64,000 bases of DNA from JAGWRA01 sp963711505 (GCA_963711505.1 CAVQEJ010000006.1:62001-126000), one strand, 5' to 3'. Positions 8,613-17,976 are shown, counted from the stretch's first letter. Notes: a model not told the origin generated them from the sequence alone. Translations and numbers: made by a program.

Positions 8613-8703
8613 CGGCTCCCGGCCACGGCCGGGCTGGCGGAGTCCAATAGCTGATCGGTTTCCCATTCGGGCTTACGCGCTGAGCCCTTCAGGAGGATCT
8701 TCC

Positions 8704-9273
8704 ATGGATTGCAGAGGCTTGCGAATGACAGTCGCGTGCGCGGTGGCGGCGGGGTTCGCGCTCGTCCAGGTCACGCCGGCCGCCCAGGCCGGCCACGGCC
8801 GCGTCACGGCCGAGGCCCACGCCACGATCGCCGGTCCCGGTGTCACCGGCACGGCCCGCTTCACCGAGCGGGAAGCGGGAACCGTCCGCTGGGTCGAATA
8901 CACGATCAAGGCGCGCGGCCTGAAACCCGGCCTGCACGGGGTCCATCTCCACGGCGTCGGCCGGTGCGAACCGGCCTTCACGGCAGCCGGCGGACACTTC
9001 GATCCCGGCCCGAACGGCAATCCCGATCCCGACGCGAACCATCCGTTTCACATGGGCGACCTGCCGAACCTGCTGGTGGGGGACAACGGCGAGGGACGGC
9101 TGCAGGGAATGACCACGCGGGTGACGCTGACCGCCGGCCCGGCGTCGCTGTTCGACGGGGATGGCGCCGCCATCATCCTTCACGCGAATCCCGATCAGGG
9201 GATCACGGGAGCATCCGGCTCGGGCGTCAGCGGCGGGCCGCGCGCGGCCTGCGGCGTGCTGTCGCTGGACTAG
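8704..9273 (+). CDS. sodC: Cu/Zn superoxide dismutase, exported
   Basis: A 189-residue periplasmic Cu/Zn SOD that disproportionates superoxide. Residues 1-29 form a signal peptide (hydrophobic ACAVAAGFALVQV, cleavage after AQA). The copper ligands fit H81, H83, H98 and H160, and zinc ligands H98, H116 and D119, with H113 the likely fourth; the disulfide cysteines fit C88 and C183 (AACGVL). An AGGAGG site precedes ATG 8704. The stop codon overlaps the stop of the convergent gene at 9270. Confidence 0.9.
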   Translation: MDCRGLRMTVACAVAAGFALVQVTPAAQAGHGRVTAEAHATIAGPGVTGTARFTEREAGTVRWVEYTIKARGLKPGLHGVHLHGVGRCEPAFTAAGGHFDPGPNGNPDPDANHPFHMGDLPNLLVGDNGEGRLQGMTTRVTLTAGPASLFDGDGAAIILHANPDQGITGASGSGVSGGPRAACGVLSLD

Positions 9274-9998
9274 GCGCGCGAGAACCAGCGCTTCCAGCCG
9301 GCGCCTTTCGTCACGGTCTTCAGGGCGCCCGTGGCAGGCTCGTGCGCGAGCACCTCGCCGGCGGCCGCGTCCGCGAACGGGCGGTCGCCGGTCAGCATGA
9401 GCACGGTCAGCCCGCGCCGCGCAGCAATCGTCCGGATGTCCTGCGCCAGGCGGTCGACGGCCTCGCGCGGCAGGCCGGCGGTGGGATGTTCCAGCAGCAG
9501 CAGGTGCGGATCGAGGGCGATGGCGCGCGCGAGCCGCAGCCGGGTGCGCATCGCCGGCGCCGCCCGTCCCGCCGGTTCGCCGATCGTCGCTTCGTCCAGG
9601 CCGACTTCGGCCCGCAGCCGCGCCACGTCCTGCTGGACGGCAGGGGGGATCTCGTCGAGCTCCAGCGTGAACGGCACCGCCAGGTTCTGCACGATCGACA
9701 GCTGCTCCAGCAGGACGACCCGGTCGCTGACGATGCCGAACCGATCGAGCAGCGCCAGCCACTCGTCGCCGTTCTCGATCGCCGCCGTGCTGCGGCCGAA
9801 CACGCGGACCTCGCCCTCGTCGGGCAGCGTCACGCCCGTGACGAGGTCCACCAGCACTTCCACCGCCGGCAGCTCGAAGTCGAGCAGGGCAACCGATTCG
9901 CCGCGCGCCAGCCGGAGCGCGTCGAGGCGGAGGGGACGAAGACCGCCGTACGCCTTCCGCACGCCCTGCAGCTCGAGCACCGGAGCCGTGTCGCTCAT
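9270..9998 (-). CDS. ABC-ATPase-like protein lacking all catalytic motifs
   Basis: A 242-residue protein that aligns by pattern over its full length with MlaF/LptB-like nucleotide-binding domains (VRKAYGGLRPL at the start, LARAIALDPHLLLLEHPTAGL, then LTVLMLTGDRPFA). The P-loop is gone (VALLDFELPAVEVL where GxxGxGKST belongs), the signature is AGRAAPAM, Walker B reads LLLLEHPT and the switch histidine is replaced (TGD). The frame is intact and composition normal, so this looks like a selected, non-hydrolysing member rather than a decaying gene. Its ATG overlaps the stop of the PHP gene as ATGA. No permease is adjacent. Confidence 0.75.
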   Translation of the reverse strand: MSDTAPVLELQGVRKAYGGLRPLRLDALRLARGESVALLDFELPAVEVLVDLVTGVTLPDEGEVRVFGRSTAAIENGDEWLALLDRFGIVSDRVVLLEQLSIVQNLAVPFTLELDEIPPAVQQDVARLRAEVGLDEATIGEPAGRAAPAMRTRLRLARAIALDPHLLLLEHPTAGLPREAVDRLAQDIRTIAARRGLTVLMLTGDRPFADAAAGEVLAHEPATGALKTVTKGAGWKRWFSRA

Positions 9999-10834
9999 GA
10001 ACCAGTCCCCGGCCGGCCCGCCCGCGCCGCCAGCTCCGCGAAGCGCTCGTGTGGCAGCTGCACCACGCCCGGCGCGTCGACACCATGTGCGCCGCCGCCG
10101 TGAAAATCGGACCCGCCGCTGACGGCGAGGCCGTGCCGCGCCGCCATCTCGAGATAGTAGGTCGTCGTGTCCGGATCGTGTTCCGAGTGGTACGCCTCGA
10201 GGGCCGCCAGGCCCGCGTCGATCATCGGCGGGATGATCTCGTCGCGGTTGAGCAGGCCTGGATGCGCGAGCGACGCCACCCCGCCGGCGTCGATGATGGC
10301 GCGGACGACCTCCACGGGCGACGGCCCCTGCCGCGGCACGAACGCCGGCCGGCCGGTTCCGAGCCAGCGGTCGAAGGCCTCCCTGGTGTCTCGCACGTGG
10401 CCGCGCTCGACCAGGGCGCGCGCAATCCACGGACGGCCGACAGCCCGGCCCGGCTGCGCCAGGGCCGGCTGCAGCACCGTTTCGATGTCGATCGGCAGGC
10501 CGAGTTCCGCCAGCCGCGCCGCAATCGTCCGCGCCCGGTCGAGCCGCTGCTGCCGCTGGCCGTCCAGGAACGCCCGGAGGCCCGCCGACGCCTGGTCGAT
10601 GAAGTAGCCGAGGACGTGCACGTCGCGGCCCTGGTGGATCGCCGTGATCTCGATGCCGGGTACCGCCGTCATGCCCGCCTCGGCCGCCAGGCGGAGCACC
10701 TCGTTCACGGCGGCCACGGTGTCGTGGTCGGTGACGCTCATCACCTGCAGGCCGGCCGTGCGGCAGAGCTCCACCACTTCGGCCGGCGTACACAGCCCGT
10801 CCGACGCCGTCGTGTGCATGTGGAGATCGATCAT
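9995..10834 (-). CDS. PHP-domain phosphoesterase (YciV/RNase AM-like)
   Basis: A 279-residue PHP-family metal-dependent phosphoesterase. DLHMHTTASDG (residues 3-13), TDHDT, PGIEIT, SLAHPG and SGGSDFHG supply the metal-binding His/Asp set in the expected order. The family includes 3',5'-nucleoside bisphosphate phosphatase and the 5'-3' exonuclease RNase AM (YciV); length and motifs match that group. It lies between the Fur-ferritin fusion (30 bp upstream) and the degenerate ABC gene (ATGA overlap), on the same strand. Confidence 0.9.
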   Translation of the reverse strand: MIDLHMHTTASDGLCTPAEVVELCRTAGLQVMSVTDHDTVAAVNEVLRLAAEAGMTAVPGIEITAIHQGRDVHVLGYFIDQASAGLRAFLDGQRQQRLDRARTIAARLAELGLPIDIETVLQPALAQPGRAVGRPWIARALVERGHVRDTREAFDRWLGTGRPAFVPRQGPSPVEVVRAIIDAGGVASLAHPGLLNRDEIIPPMIDAGLAALEAYHSEHDPDTTTYYLEMAARHGLAVSGGSDFHGGGAHGVDAPGVVQLPHERFAELAARAGRPGTGS

Positions 10835-10864
10835 GGTGAGACGTTCCGGGAACAGGCCGGCCGG

Positions 10865-11837
10865 TCAGGCGCGGGCACGCCGCTGCGCCGGGCGCCGGTG
10901 CCGTTCCCGGCCCTGCCGCTTGACGAGGGCGCGGTACTCACGGATGAGCATGTCGAGATGGGTGCGCTCCTCGTCGGCGAACTCGAGGAAGATTCTGCTT
11001 GCCCTCCGAGTCCTCGAACCGGTCGCCGTAGCGCTTGAAGAAGCGGTGCGAGCCCCGCTCGCACTTGATGCCGATCATCAGCGCCTGCTGGTCGTTGACG
11101 CCCTTGCGCAGCTGTTCGGCGCCCTCGGCGAACAGGCCGTGCGCCGCCCCCTTGAAGAACAGGAACGTGGGGCGCGCCTCGAGCTGCGGATCCTGGTCGA
11201 GCAGCTTCTCGTAGCGGGCCTCGAGCGTCGCCAGGTGCTCGCCCTCCTCGCGGGCCAGCTTCTTGAAGATCGCGCGTCCCCGCGCATCCTTCGTGAGCGC
11301 GGCGGCGCGGGAATAGAACTCGAGGCCGCTGCGCTCGGTCGCGATCGCAATCCGCAGCGCGTCGCGCGCGAACAGCAGCTCGGTCGCGCCGCCCTCGGCC
11401 TGGGCCGGACGGCCGGTCCGGCAGGCCTCACACGTGCCGTAGATCTGCAGCACGCTCTGCCGCGCCGTGAAGTTGCGGGCGGCCGCCACTTCCTCGATCA
11501 GCGCCTCGATGTCCGAGCTCAGGAACTCGGACGACCGGTTGCACGACTTGCAGATCAGATGGAAGTGCCGCGGGTGCCGGTAGGAGTGCTCGAAGCGGAA
11601 CCGTCCCTCGCCGAAATCGACCTTGCGGGCAATGCCCGCGTCGACCATCCACTGCAGCGTCCGGTAGACGGTCGCCCGGCTGATCCGGTGGTCTTCCTGC
11701 CGGATCACGTCGACGAGATCGTCGGCACTGAGGTGCCCTTCCTGGCGCAGGAAGACGTTGACGATGAGGTCGCGCTTGCTGGAGCGCTTCCCGCCCGCCG
11801 GACGGAGACGATCGAGATCGAGTGGGGGAGTATCCAT
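10865..11837 (-). CDS. Fur-family regulator fused to ferritin-like diiron domain (frameshift)
   Basis: About 323 residues after removing one extra base. Residues 1-145 are a Fur/PerR-type repressor: winged helix (SRATVYRTLQWMVDAG), His-rich metal region (HSYRHPRHFHLICKSC) and two CxxC zinc pairs (CKSC, CEAC). Residues about 155-323 are a ferritin-like/rubrerythrin four-helix domain with EExxH-type ligands (ATERSGLEFY, REEGEHL, and EERTHL after correction). The frameshift is an insertion in AGATCT at 10991-10995; in the given frame the last helix is replaced by PRVRRRGAHPSR. Likely a metal- or peroxide-responsive repressor carrying its own diiron site. ATG 11837 precedes MDTPPLDLDRL. Confidence 0.85.
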
Positions 11838-11912
11838 GACTGTCGACGGCACCCTCAGACGGACAGCGCCGCGGCGCACGGCCAACAGTCAACGGTCGAA
11901 CCGGCGACCGGA

Positions 11913-12269
11913 TCAGTAGTGGTCGTGGGCCGCGCCCTCGCCTTCGACCGTGAACGACTGCCCGCAGCCGCACGTCGAAGTCGCGTTCGGATTCTTGATC
12001 GTGAAGCCGCCGCCGGTGATCGTGTCGACGTAATCCACTTCGGCGCCCATCAGGTACCGGGCGCTGATCGGATCGACGAAGAGCTGGACCCCGTTCGACT
12101 CGAACACCTCGTCCATCTCGCCGTTGCCGCTCTCCTCGATCATCAGCCCGTACTGGAAGCCCGAGCAGCCACCGCCCTGCACGAACACGCGGAGCCCGCT
12201 GCCGGTCTTGTTCTCCTCGGCGAGAAGCTCACTAATCTTCGACGCTGCTGTCGGCGACACGTTGATCAT
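11913..12269 (-). CDS. erpA: iron-sulfur cluster insertion protein
   Basis: A 118-residue A-type carrier that delivers Fe-S clusters to apoproteins. The three ligand cysteines are C35 (GGGCSGFQYG), C100 and C102 (TSTCGCGQSF), with normal length and spacing. An extra HDHY tail follows. A good promoter lies upstream, and GGAG precedes ATG 12269. The Fur-type regulator gene is directly downstream on the same strand. Confidence 0.95.
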   Translation of the reverse strand: MINVSPTAASKISELLAEENKTGSGLRVFVQGGGCSGFQYGLMIEESGNGEMDEVFESNGVQLFVDPISARYLMGAEVDYVDTITGGGFTIKNPNATSTCGCGQSFTVEGEGAAHDHY

Positions 12270-12321
12270 GACGGGGACTCTCCTGTCACTGCCTCTGTCT
12301 TAGGGATACGTCTGAGAATTC

Positions 12322-12350
12322 ATTATAGCCAGCCCGATCGCCCCTCGCAA
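12322..12350 (-). promoter_or_regulatory. erpA promoter
   Basis: On the minus strand TTGCGA (12350-12345), 17-bp spacer, perfect TATAAT (12327-12322); leader about 45 nt. Confidence 0.7.
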
Positions 12351-12472
12351 CCCGTGGTCGTGGCATCTGCCGGCTGGACGATCGCCACATCAGACTGATT
12401 CAACATGACTTAACAGAACAGACGGGGTGCCGAACCGGCGCCAGGCACGTGGGCAGGCGGCCGGGTCCGCCC

Positions 12473-13990
12473 TCAGTCCCGCAGCGCCTCCAGGTGCTCG
12501 CCCGACGCTGCCTCGATTTCCTGGTGCAGGCTCTTCCCGTGCGCGTCCATCGTCACGATGGCCGGAAACTCCTTCACCTGGAGGTGCCACATGGCCTCGG
12601 GCGTGCCGAACTCCAGCAGCGAGACGTCGTCGACCCGCTCGATGCAGCGGGCGTAGAACTGGGCCGCGCCGCCGATGGCGTTGAGGTAGACCGCCCCGGT
12701 TTCCTGCAGGGCGGCCAGCGTCTTCGGCCCCATCCCCCCCTTGCCGATAACCGCGCGGATCCCGTACCGCCGCAGGATCTCGCCCTGGTAGGGCTCCTCG
12801 CGGATGCTCGTCGTCGGCCCGGCGGCCGTCACGCGCCAGCCGTCCCCCTCACGGGCGACGACGGGGCCGCAGTGATACAGGACGCTGCCGCGCAGGTCGA
12901 CCGGCGGCTCGTGCTTCATCAGGTGGGCGTGCACCGCATCGCGGCCGGTGAACATCCGTCCCGAGATCAGCACGACGTCGCCGACGTGCAGGCCGCGGAT
13001 CTGTTCCTCGGTGATCGGGGCCTGCAGCCGGACCTCACGGCCGGTCCGCTGGAAGCCGGCCTGGTCGATCATCGGGACGACGGGGACGGCCGGATCGCGG
13101 TACAGCCAGTCGCGGATGGCGCCGGTCTGCGGATCGAGCTTCACGCCGAGCCGCCGGTACGCCCAGCAGTCGTAGGCCACCGACACGAAGAAGCTGGCGG
13201 GCAGCCGGTTCAGCGCGCCGATCTTGCAGCCGATGAGACTGACCTTGCCGCCAAAGCCCATCGCGCCCACTTCGAGGCTGTTGACCGTCCGCATGATCGT
13301 CGCCTCGAGCTCGGCCAGGCGGGGGTCGTCGTTCACGTCGTCGAGCGTGCGGAACAGCTGCTCCTTCGCGTGCAGATAGCCGGCCGTGCGGTCGCCGCCG
13401 ATGCAGACGCCGATGGCGCCGGGGCTGCACCCCTTCCCCTGCGCGTGCCAGACCGCGTGCAGGATGCACTTGCGCACGCCCTCGAGCGTGCGGTCGGCGC
13501 GGCCGAGGTGTTCCAGCTCGCACGGCACGGCGTACTGCGCGTTCATGTTCTCGCAGCCGCCGCCCTTCAGGATGAGGCGGACGTCGATCTCGTCGCGCTC
13601 CCACTGCTCGAAGTGGATGATCGGCGTGCCCGGCCCGAGGTTGTCCCCGGAGTTCTTCCCGGTGATGGAATCGACCGAGTTGGGCCGCAGCTTGCCGCGC
13701 CGGGTCGCCTCGGCGATCGCCTCGCGGATCTGCTGGCGCATCCAGATCTGGTTCGCGCCGACCGGCACCTTCACCTCGAAGGTGGGCATGCCGGTGTCCT
13801 GACAGATCGCGCCTTCGACGTCGGCGGCCAGGTCGATGTTCTGCGCGATGATGGTGAGCGCCTGACCGGCGCGGGTGTCGGGGGCCTCACTGTCGCGGGC
13901 GCCCCGCATGGCGGCGCGCACGTCGGGCGGCAGATCGGTGGCGGTCCGGATGACGAGTTGCACGACGCTGTCGAAGAATGAGGGCAACAT
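12473..13990 (-). CDS. class I fumarate hydratase (alpha-beta fused)
   Basis: A 505-residue oxygen-sensitive, iron-sulfur fumarase converting fumarate and malate in the TCA cycle. Cluster cysteines fit ICQDTGMP, GVCIGGDRT and LIGCKIGALN; KGGGCENMN and the C-terminal beta-type domain (RMFTGRDAVHAHL, GPTTSIREEPYQ, IGKGGM) show the fused arrangement. ATG 13990 begins MLPSFFDSVVQL; a TATACT (14002-13997) lies only 6 nt upstream, so the mRNA may be leaderless. It is divergent from the aspartase gene, which makes the same metabolite, fumarate. Confidence 0.95.
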   Translation of the reverse strand: MLPSFFDSVVQLVIRTATDLPPDVRAAMRGARDSEAPDTRAGQALTIIAQNIDLAADVEGAICQDTGMPTFEVKVPVGANQIWMRQQIREAIAEATRRGKLRPNSVDSITGKNSGDNLGPGTPIIHFEQWERDEIDVRLILKGGGCENMNAQYAVPCELEHLGRADRTLEGVRKCILHAVWHAQGKGCSPGAIGVCIGGDRTAGYLHAKEQLFRTLDDVNDDPRLAELEATIMRTVNSLEVGAMGFGGKVSLIGCKIGALNRLPASFFVSVAYDCWAYRRLGVKLDPQTGAIRDWLYRDPAVPVVPMIDQAGFQRTGREVRLQAPITEEQIRGLHVGDVVLISGRMFTGRDAVHAHLMKHEPPVDLRGSVLYHCGPVVAREGDGWRVTAAGPTTSIREEPYQGEILRRYGIRAVIGKGGMGPKTLAALQETGAVYLNAIGGAAQFYARCIERVDDVSLLEFGTPEAMWHLQVKEFPAIVTMDAHGKSLHQEIEAASGEHLEALRD

Positions 13991-14089
13991 ACGGAGAGTA
14001 TAATTCAAGGAGGCGGCCCGGCCCGGCCGTCCACCGCGCGCGCGTCCCCCGCGCCACGCGTCCCGTGAGGACGCCATGGAGGTCGGGCG

Positions 14090-15525
14090 ATGGACTACCG
14101 GATCGAACACGACTCGCTGGGTGAGCGCCGCGTGCCCGCCTCGGCCTACTACGGCATCCAGACCGTACGCGCGATCGAGAACTTCCCCATCAGCGGGCTG
14201 AAGCCCCCGGCCGATCTCGTCACGGCGACCGTCCTCGTGAAGAAGGCGGCGGCCGAAGCGAACCAGGCGCTCGGACGGCTGACGCCCGAGGTGGGGCGCG
14301 CCATCGTCCGGGCCGCCGACGAGGTGCTGAAGGGCGGGCTCCGCGACCAGTTCGTCGTCGACGTGTACCAGGCTGGCGCCGGCACGTCACACAACATGAA
14401 CGTGAACGAGGTGCTGGCGAACCGGGCGGCCGAGCTGCTCGGCGACAAGCGCGGGCGCTACACGCGCGTGCACCCGAACGATCACGTCAACATGAGCCAG
14501 TCGACCAACGACGTCTTCCCCACCGCGACGCGGCTCGCGCTGCTGATGGCGACGCCCGACCTCGTGCACGCCGCGCGGGAGCTCGCGGGCGCGTTCGCGG
14601 CCAGGAGCGTCGAGTTCGCCCACGTCGTGAAGACGGGCCGCACGCACCTCCAGGACGCCGTGCCGATCACGCTCGGCCAGGAGTTCAGCGGGTACGCCGG
14701 CTGCCTGGAGGCGGGAGCCGCCGGGGTGCAGGATGCGGCCGAGGGGCTCCTGGAGCTGAACCTGGGCGCCACGGCGGTCGGCACCGGACTGAACGCCGGC
14801 GACGACTACCGCCAGCGGGCGATCGCGAACCTCGGGCACTACACCGGCCTCGACCTGCAGCCGGCCCGCAACACCTTCCGCGTCACCCAGAGCATGGGCG
14901 ACATGCTCGCCTTCTCGGGCGCCCTGCGGCGGCTCGCCGTCGAGCTGTCGAAGATCGCGAGCGACCTGCGGCTGCTGAGCATGGGCCCGCGCGCCGGCCT
15001 CGCCGAGATCGCCCTGCCGCCGGTGCAGCCCGGGTCGTCGATCATGCCCGGCAAGGTGAATCCGTCGATCGCGGAGATGGTGAACCAGGTCTGCTTCCAG
15101 GTGATCGGCTGCGACACGACCGTGATGATGGCCTGCGAGGCCGGCCAGCTCGAGCTGAACGTGATGATGCCGGTCATCGCCTGGAACCTGCTGCACGCCT
15201 CGACCATCCTGCGGCAGGCGATGCGGGCGCTGACCGAGCGCTGTGTCAGCGGCATCACCGCCAACGCCGCCCACGCACACGAGCTGCTCGAGCGCAGCAC
15301 GGCGACCGCCACGGCGCTCAGCCCCTACATCGGCTACGCGGCCACCGCGGAGGTCGCGCAGGACGCCGTCCGGACCGGGAAGCCGATCCGGACCTGGTGC
15401 TCGAGCGCGGACTGCTCGGCGAGGAAGAGCTGGACAGGATTCTCGCGCCCGAAGCGATGACGCAGCCGGGCGTGGCCGGACGGACGGAGGCGGTCGCGGG
15501 ACGCTCGCGCCGCGCGGGACGCTGA
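14090..15525 (+). CDS. aspA: aspartate ammonia-lyase (frameshift near 3' end)
   Basis: About 478 residues; deaminates aspartate to fumarate. The fumarase/aspartase superfamily signature GSSIMPGKVNPSIAE favours aspartase over FumC, as do TGRTHLQDAVP and GDDYRQRAI. The given frame stops at 15460 after IRTWCSSADC; restoring one G near 15390 gives IRDLVLERGLLGEEEL and a stop at 15523-15525. That stop overlaps the next start as TGATG. The N-terminus MDYRIEHDSLGERRVP is typical. Confidence 0.92.
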
Positions 15526-16272
15526 TGGCCGTGCGCGCCTCGCGCACCGCTCGCCGCCGGCCGTCCCGGAGCCGGACGCGTCACCCTGGGCGTCGCCCTG
15601 ATCGCGCTGGCGGCGGCCGCCGCCACGACCGGAGGAACGGCCGCCGCCGAGCCGCCACCCCAGGCGGCGTCTCCGTCACCGCAGACGCAGCCTCCCGCGC
15701 ACCGCCTGTTCCCCCCGCTCGACCTCGGACTGCTGGAGGCGCCCGATCGCGATCTGTGGCAGAAGCCGGACTTCATCATGGACGAGCTCGGCATCGCCGA
15801 CGGATCGGTCGTGGCCGACCTCGGCGCCGGCAGCGGCTGGTTCACCGTCTGGCTCGCCCGTCGCGTGGGGCCCAATGGCCTCGTCTATTCGGAGGACATC
15901 CAGCGGCAGATGATCGAGGTGATCGATCGCCGCGTCGATCTGGAAGGGCTGCACAACGTCCGGACGATCCTCGGCACCCCCGACGATCCGCACCTGCCCG
16001 CCGGCAGCCTCGACGCCGTCCTCATTGTCGACGCCTATCACGAGATTGAGGATCCGGAGGCGCTGCTGCGTCACGTCGCCGGCGCGCTGAAGCCGCAGGG
16101 CCGTATCGGGATCGTCGACTTCACGCCCGGCGGTGGCGGTCCGGGGCCAGCCCCCGACGAGCGGCCGGATCCGAAGGCGATCGCCCGCACGGCCGCCGCA
16201 GCGGGCCTGCACGTCGTCCGTCAGGAGAGCGTGCCGCCGTACGAGTTCCTGCTCATTCTGGGAAGGAACTGA
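15525..16272 (+). CDS. exported class I SAM methyltransferase (likely frameshift near start)
   Basis: The clear part is a Rossmann methyltransferase with motif I VVADLGAGSGWFTVWLA, then LDAVLIVDAYHEIEDP and a C-terminal FLLILGR. Upstream in the same frame is a signal peptide (VTLGVALIALAAAAATTG) and a Pro/Ala linker, but this frame has no ATG, GTG or TTG start after the aspA stop. An ATG at 15525 in the next frame gives a basic n-region, so one extra base between 15550 and 15590 is inferred; a start at 15778 would miss the signal. Total about 248 residues. The substrate is unknown; translationally coupled to aspA. Confidence 0.75.
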
Positions 16273-16355
16273 CGGTGAGACGTGTAACGAAGAACGGAGA
16301 CCCGGAGGTCCGGGGAGTATCCCACCACACGGCTGGACCGGAGACTTCGCCGGAG

Positions 16356-16446
16356 GCCACGCCGAGCCGAGGACATGCGAGTCCGAGGCGAGGCGTTTGC
16401 GTCAGTTCCGCGTGGGGCTGGGGCCCCACGCGAATTGAAGAATGCT
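16356..16446. repeat. palindromic repeat family R2, copy a
   Basis: About 90 bp between the convergent methyltransferase and bioY genes. It shares GCCGAGCCGAGG, CCGAGGCGAGGCGT and TGAAGAATGC with the copies at 18.74-18.93 kb. Its core is GCGTGGGG...CCCCACGC; the other copies have GCGATGGGG...CCCCATCGC, a compensated change. Confidence 0.75.
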
Positions 16447-16466
16447 GAGGAGAGCGTTCGTGCGGG

Positions 16467-17113
16467 CTAGCGCGAACCGCTGCCGCGCAGGCCGGTCAGG
16501 CGCCAGAGCCCCGGCATGACGCCGGCGGCGACGAAGAGCTTGAAGACGTCCGCGAGCACGAACGGGTAGACCCCGGCGGCGAGGGCCGCCTCGAATCCGC
16601 CGCCGTCGGCGTCGGCGTCATCAGTGCGAGCCACGAGACGCCGGACGCGTAGATGACGAGCAGGCCGGCCGCCATGGCGACGACGCTGCCGAGATAGCGG
16701 CGATCGAGCCCGCGCTCGGCGAGCCAGCCGGCCACGAACGCGGCGATCGGGTAACACAGCAGGTAGCCGCCCGTCGGTCCGGCCAGCCGGGCCAGGCCCT
16801 GCGGCAGCAGCGGCGAGGCGGCGAACACGGGAAGCCCGAGCGCGCCGATGGCGAGGTAGGTCACCTGGCTCCACATGCCGAGGCTGCTGCCGAGCGCAAC
16901 GCCGCCGAGCAGCACGATCATCGGCTGGAACGTCAGCGGCACCGGCGTGAACGGCAACGGCACGCTCACCTGGGCGGCCGCGGCGGTCAACGCCGCGACG
17001 AGCATCACGGCGGCCACCCGGATGCCGCGGTTCGCCGACGCCGAATCGATCTGATCGGACACGGCGGCCAGAAACGTCTGCCGGGCCACGGCACCTGAAG
17101 TCGTTCGCATCAT
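16467..17113 (-). CDS. bioY: BioY-type biotin transporter S component (frameshift)
   Basis: About 215 residues with six hydrophobic segments; the substrate-binding unit of an ECF biotin uptake system. QVSVPLPFTPVPLTFQP and GPTGGYLLCYP are characteristic BioY motifs. The given frame is lost near 16598 (after LALMTPTPTAA); restoring one base continues GFEAALAAGVYPFVLADVFKLF to the stop at 16467. No EcfA/EcfT genes are adjacent. The start MMRTTS lies 9 nt from a -10 element, with no Shine-Dalgarno. Confidence 0.88.
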
Positions 17114-17122
17114 AGAAGTGGA

Positions 17123-17151
17123 ATTCTAGCGTATGCCCGTTGCCTTGACAA
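17123..17151 (-). promoter_or_regulatory. bioY promoter, inside the thiD 5' end
   Basis: On the minus strand TTGTCA (17151-17146), 17-bp spacer, TAGAAT (17128-17123). The predicted start falls about 3 nt before the bioY ATG, so the mRNA would be leaderless. The -35 lies within the first codons of thiD. Confidence 0.65.
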
Positions 17152-17933
17152 TTGCCGGCAGCGACCCGAGCGGCGGCGCCGGGCTCCAGGCCGATCTGAA
17201 GACCTTCGCGGCACACGGCGTCTACGGCCTGAGCGTCGTCACCGCCGTCACGGCCCAGAGCACCCGGGGTGTCGCCGACACCTTCCCGCTGCCGGCCGAC
17301 ACCGTGTCGGCCCAGCTCGACACGATCGGCGGCGACATCACGATCGACGCCGCCAAGACCGGCATGCTGGCCAGCAACGCCATCGTCGAGAGCGTCGCGG
17401 CGATGATCGTCTCCCTGGATCTGCCGCGGGTCGTCGTCGATCCGGTGATGACGGCGACGAGCGGCCGCGTGCTGCTCGACCCGGATGCGATCTCGACGCT
17501 GAAGCACGAGCTGCTGAGGCACGCCTTCGTCGTGACGCCGAACGTGCCCGAGGCCGAGCTCCTCTCGGGCCTGCCGATCCGGTCGATCGACGACGTGAAG
17601 AACGCCGCGGAGCGGATCCAGCGCCTCGGGCCCCATGCCGTCATCGTCAAGGGCGGACACCTGGACGGCCCGCAGTCGATCGACCTCCTCTTCGACGGCG
17701 AGCGGATGATCGAGTTCCCCGCGGTGCGCCTGCCCGGTCCGCCGGCGCACGGCACGGGCTGCGCCTTCTCGGCAGCGCTCGCCGCCGGCCTGGCGCTCGG
17801 CCGCCCCTTGCCCGAGGCCGCCGAACAGGCCAAGCGCTACGTCACCGGCGCGCTGCGCCACTGCCTGGCGCTCGGCCGCGGAGCCCCGCTGCTCGATCAC
17901 TTCTGGGAATGGCCCGGCCCCATGGCTCCCTGA
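17133..17933 (+). CDS. thiD: hydroxymethylpyrimidine/phosphomethylpyrimidine kinase
   Basis: A 266-residue ribokinase-fold kinase that phosphorylates HMP and HMP-P for thiamine synthesis. The N-terminal ALTIAGSDPSGGAGLQADLK and the C-terminal anion-hole motif AHGTGCAFSAALAAGLA are diagnostic. Length is normal. It is divergent from bioY with a 19-bp gap and shows no Shine-Dalgarno; no TPP riboswitch is present. Confidence 0.96.
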   Translation: MPVALTIAGSDPSGGAGLQADLKTFAAHGVYGLSVVTAVTAQSTRGVADTFPLPADTVSAQLDTIGGDITIDAAKTGMLASNAIVESVAAMIVSLDLPRVVVDPVMTATSGRVLLDPDAISTLKHELLRHAFVVTPNVPEAELLSGLPIRSIDDVKNAAERIQRLGPHAVIVKGGHLDGPQSIDLLFDGERMIEFPAVRLPGPPAHGTGCAFSAALAAGLALGRPLPEAAEQAKRYVTGALRHCLALGRGAPLLDHFWEWPGPMAP

Positions 17934-17970
17934 TGACGTCCTGAAGTCCGTCCCGGGCCGCCCCCCTTGC

Positions 17971-17976
17971 TATACT
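17971..17976 (+). promoter_or_regulatory. -10 element of moaE, 7 nt from start codon
   Basis: TATACT ends 7 nt before ATG 17984, implying a leaderless transcript; the -35 is weak. Confidence 0.45.

Noticed and set aside
12449..13981. 510-residue plus-strand frame over fumarase
   Set aside because: Antisense shadow of the class I fumarase gene.
17114..17132. TPP riboswitch before thiD
   Set aside because: Only 19 bp separate bioY and thiD; no room or motif.
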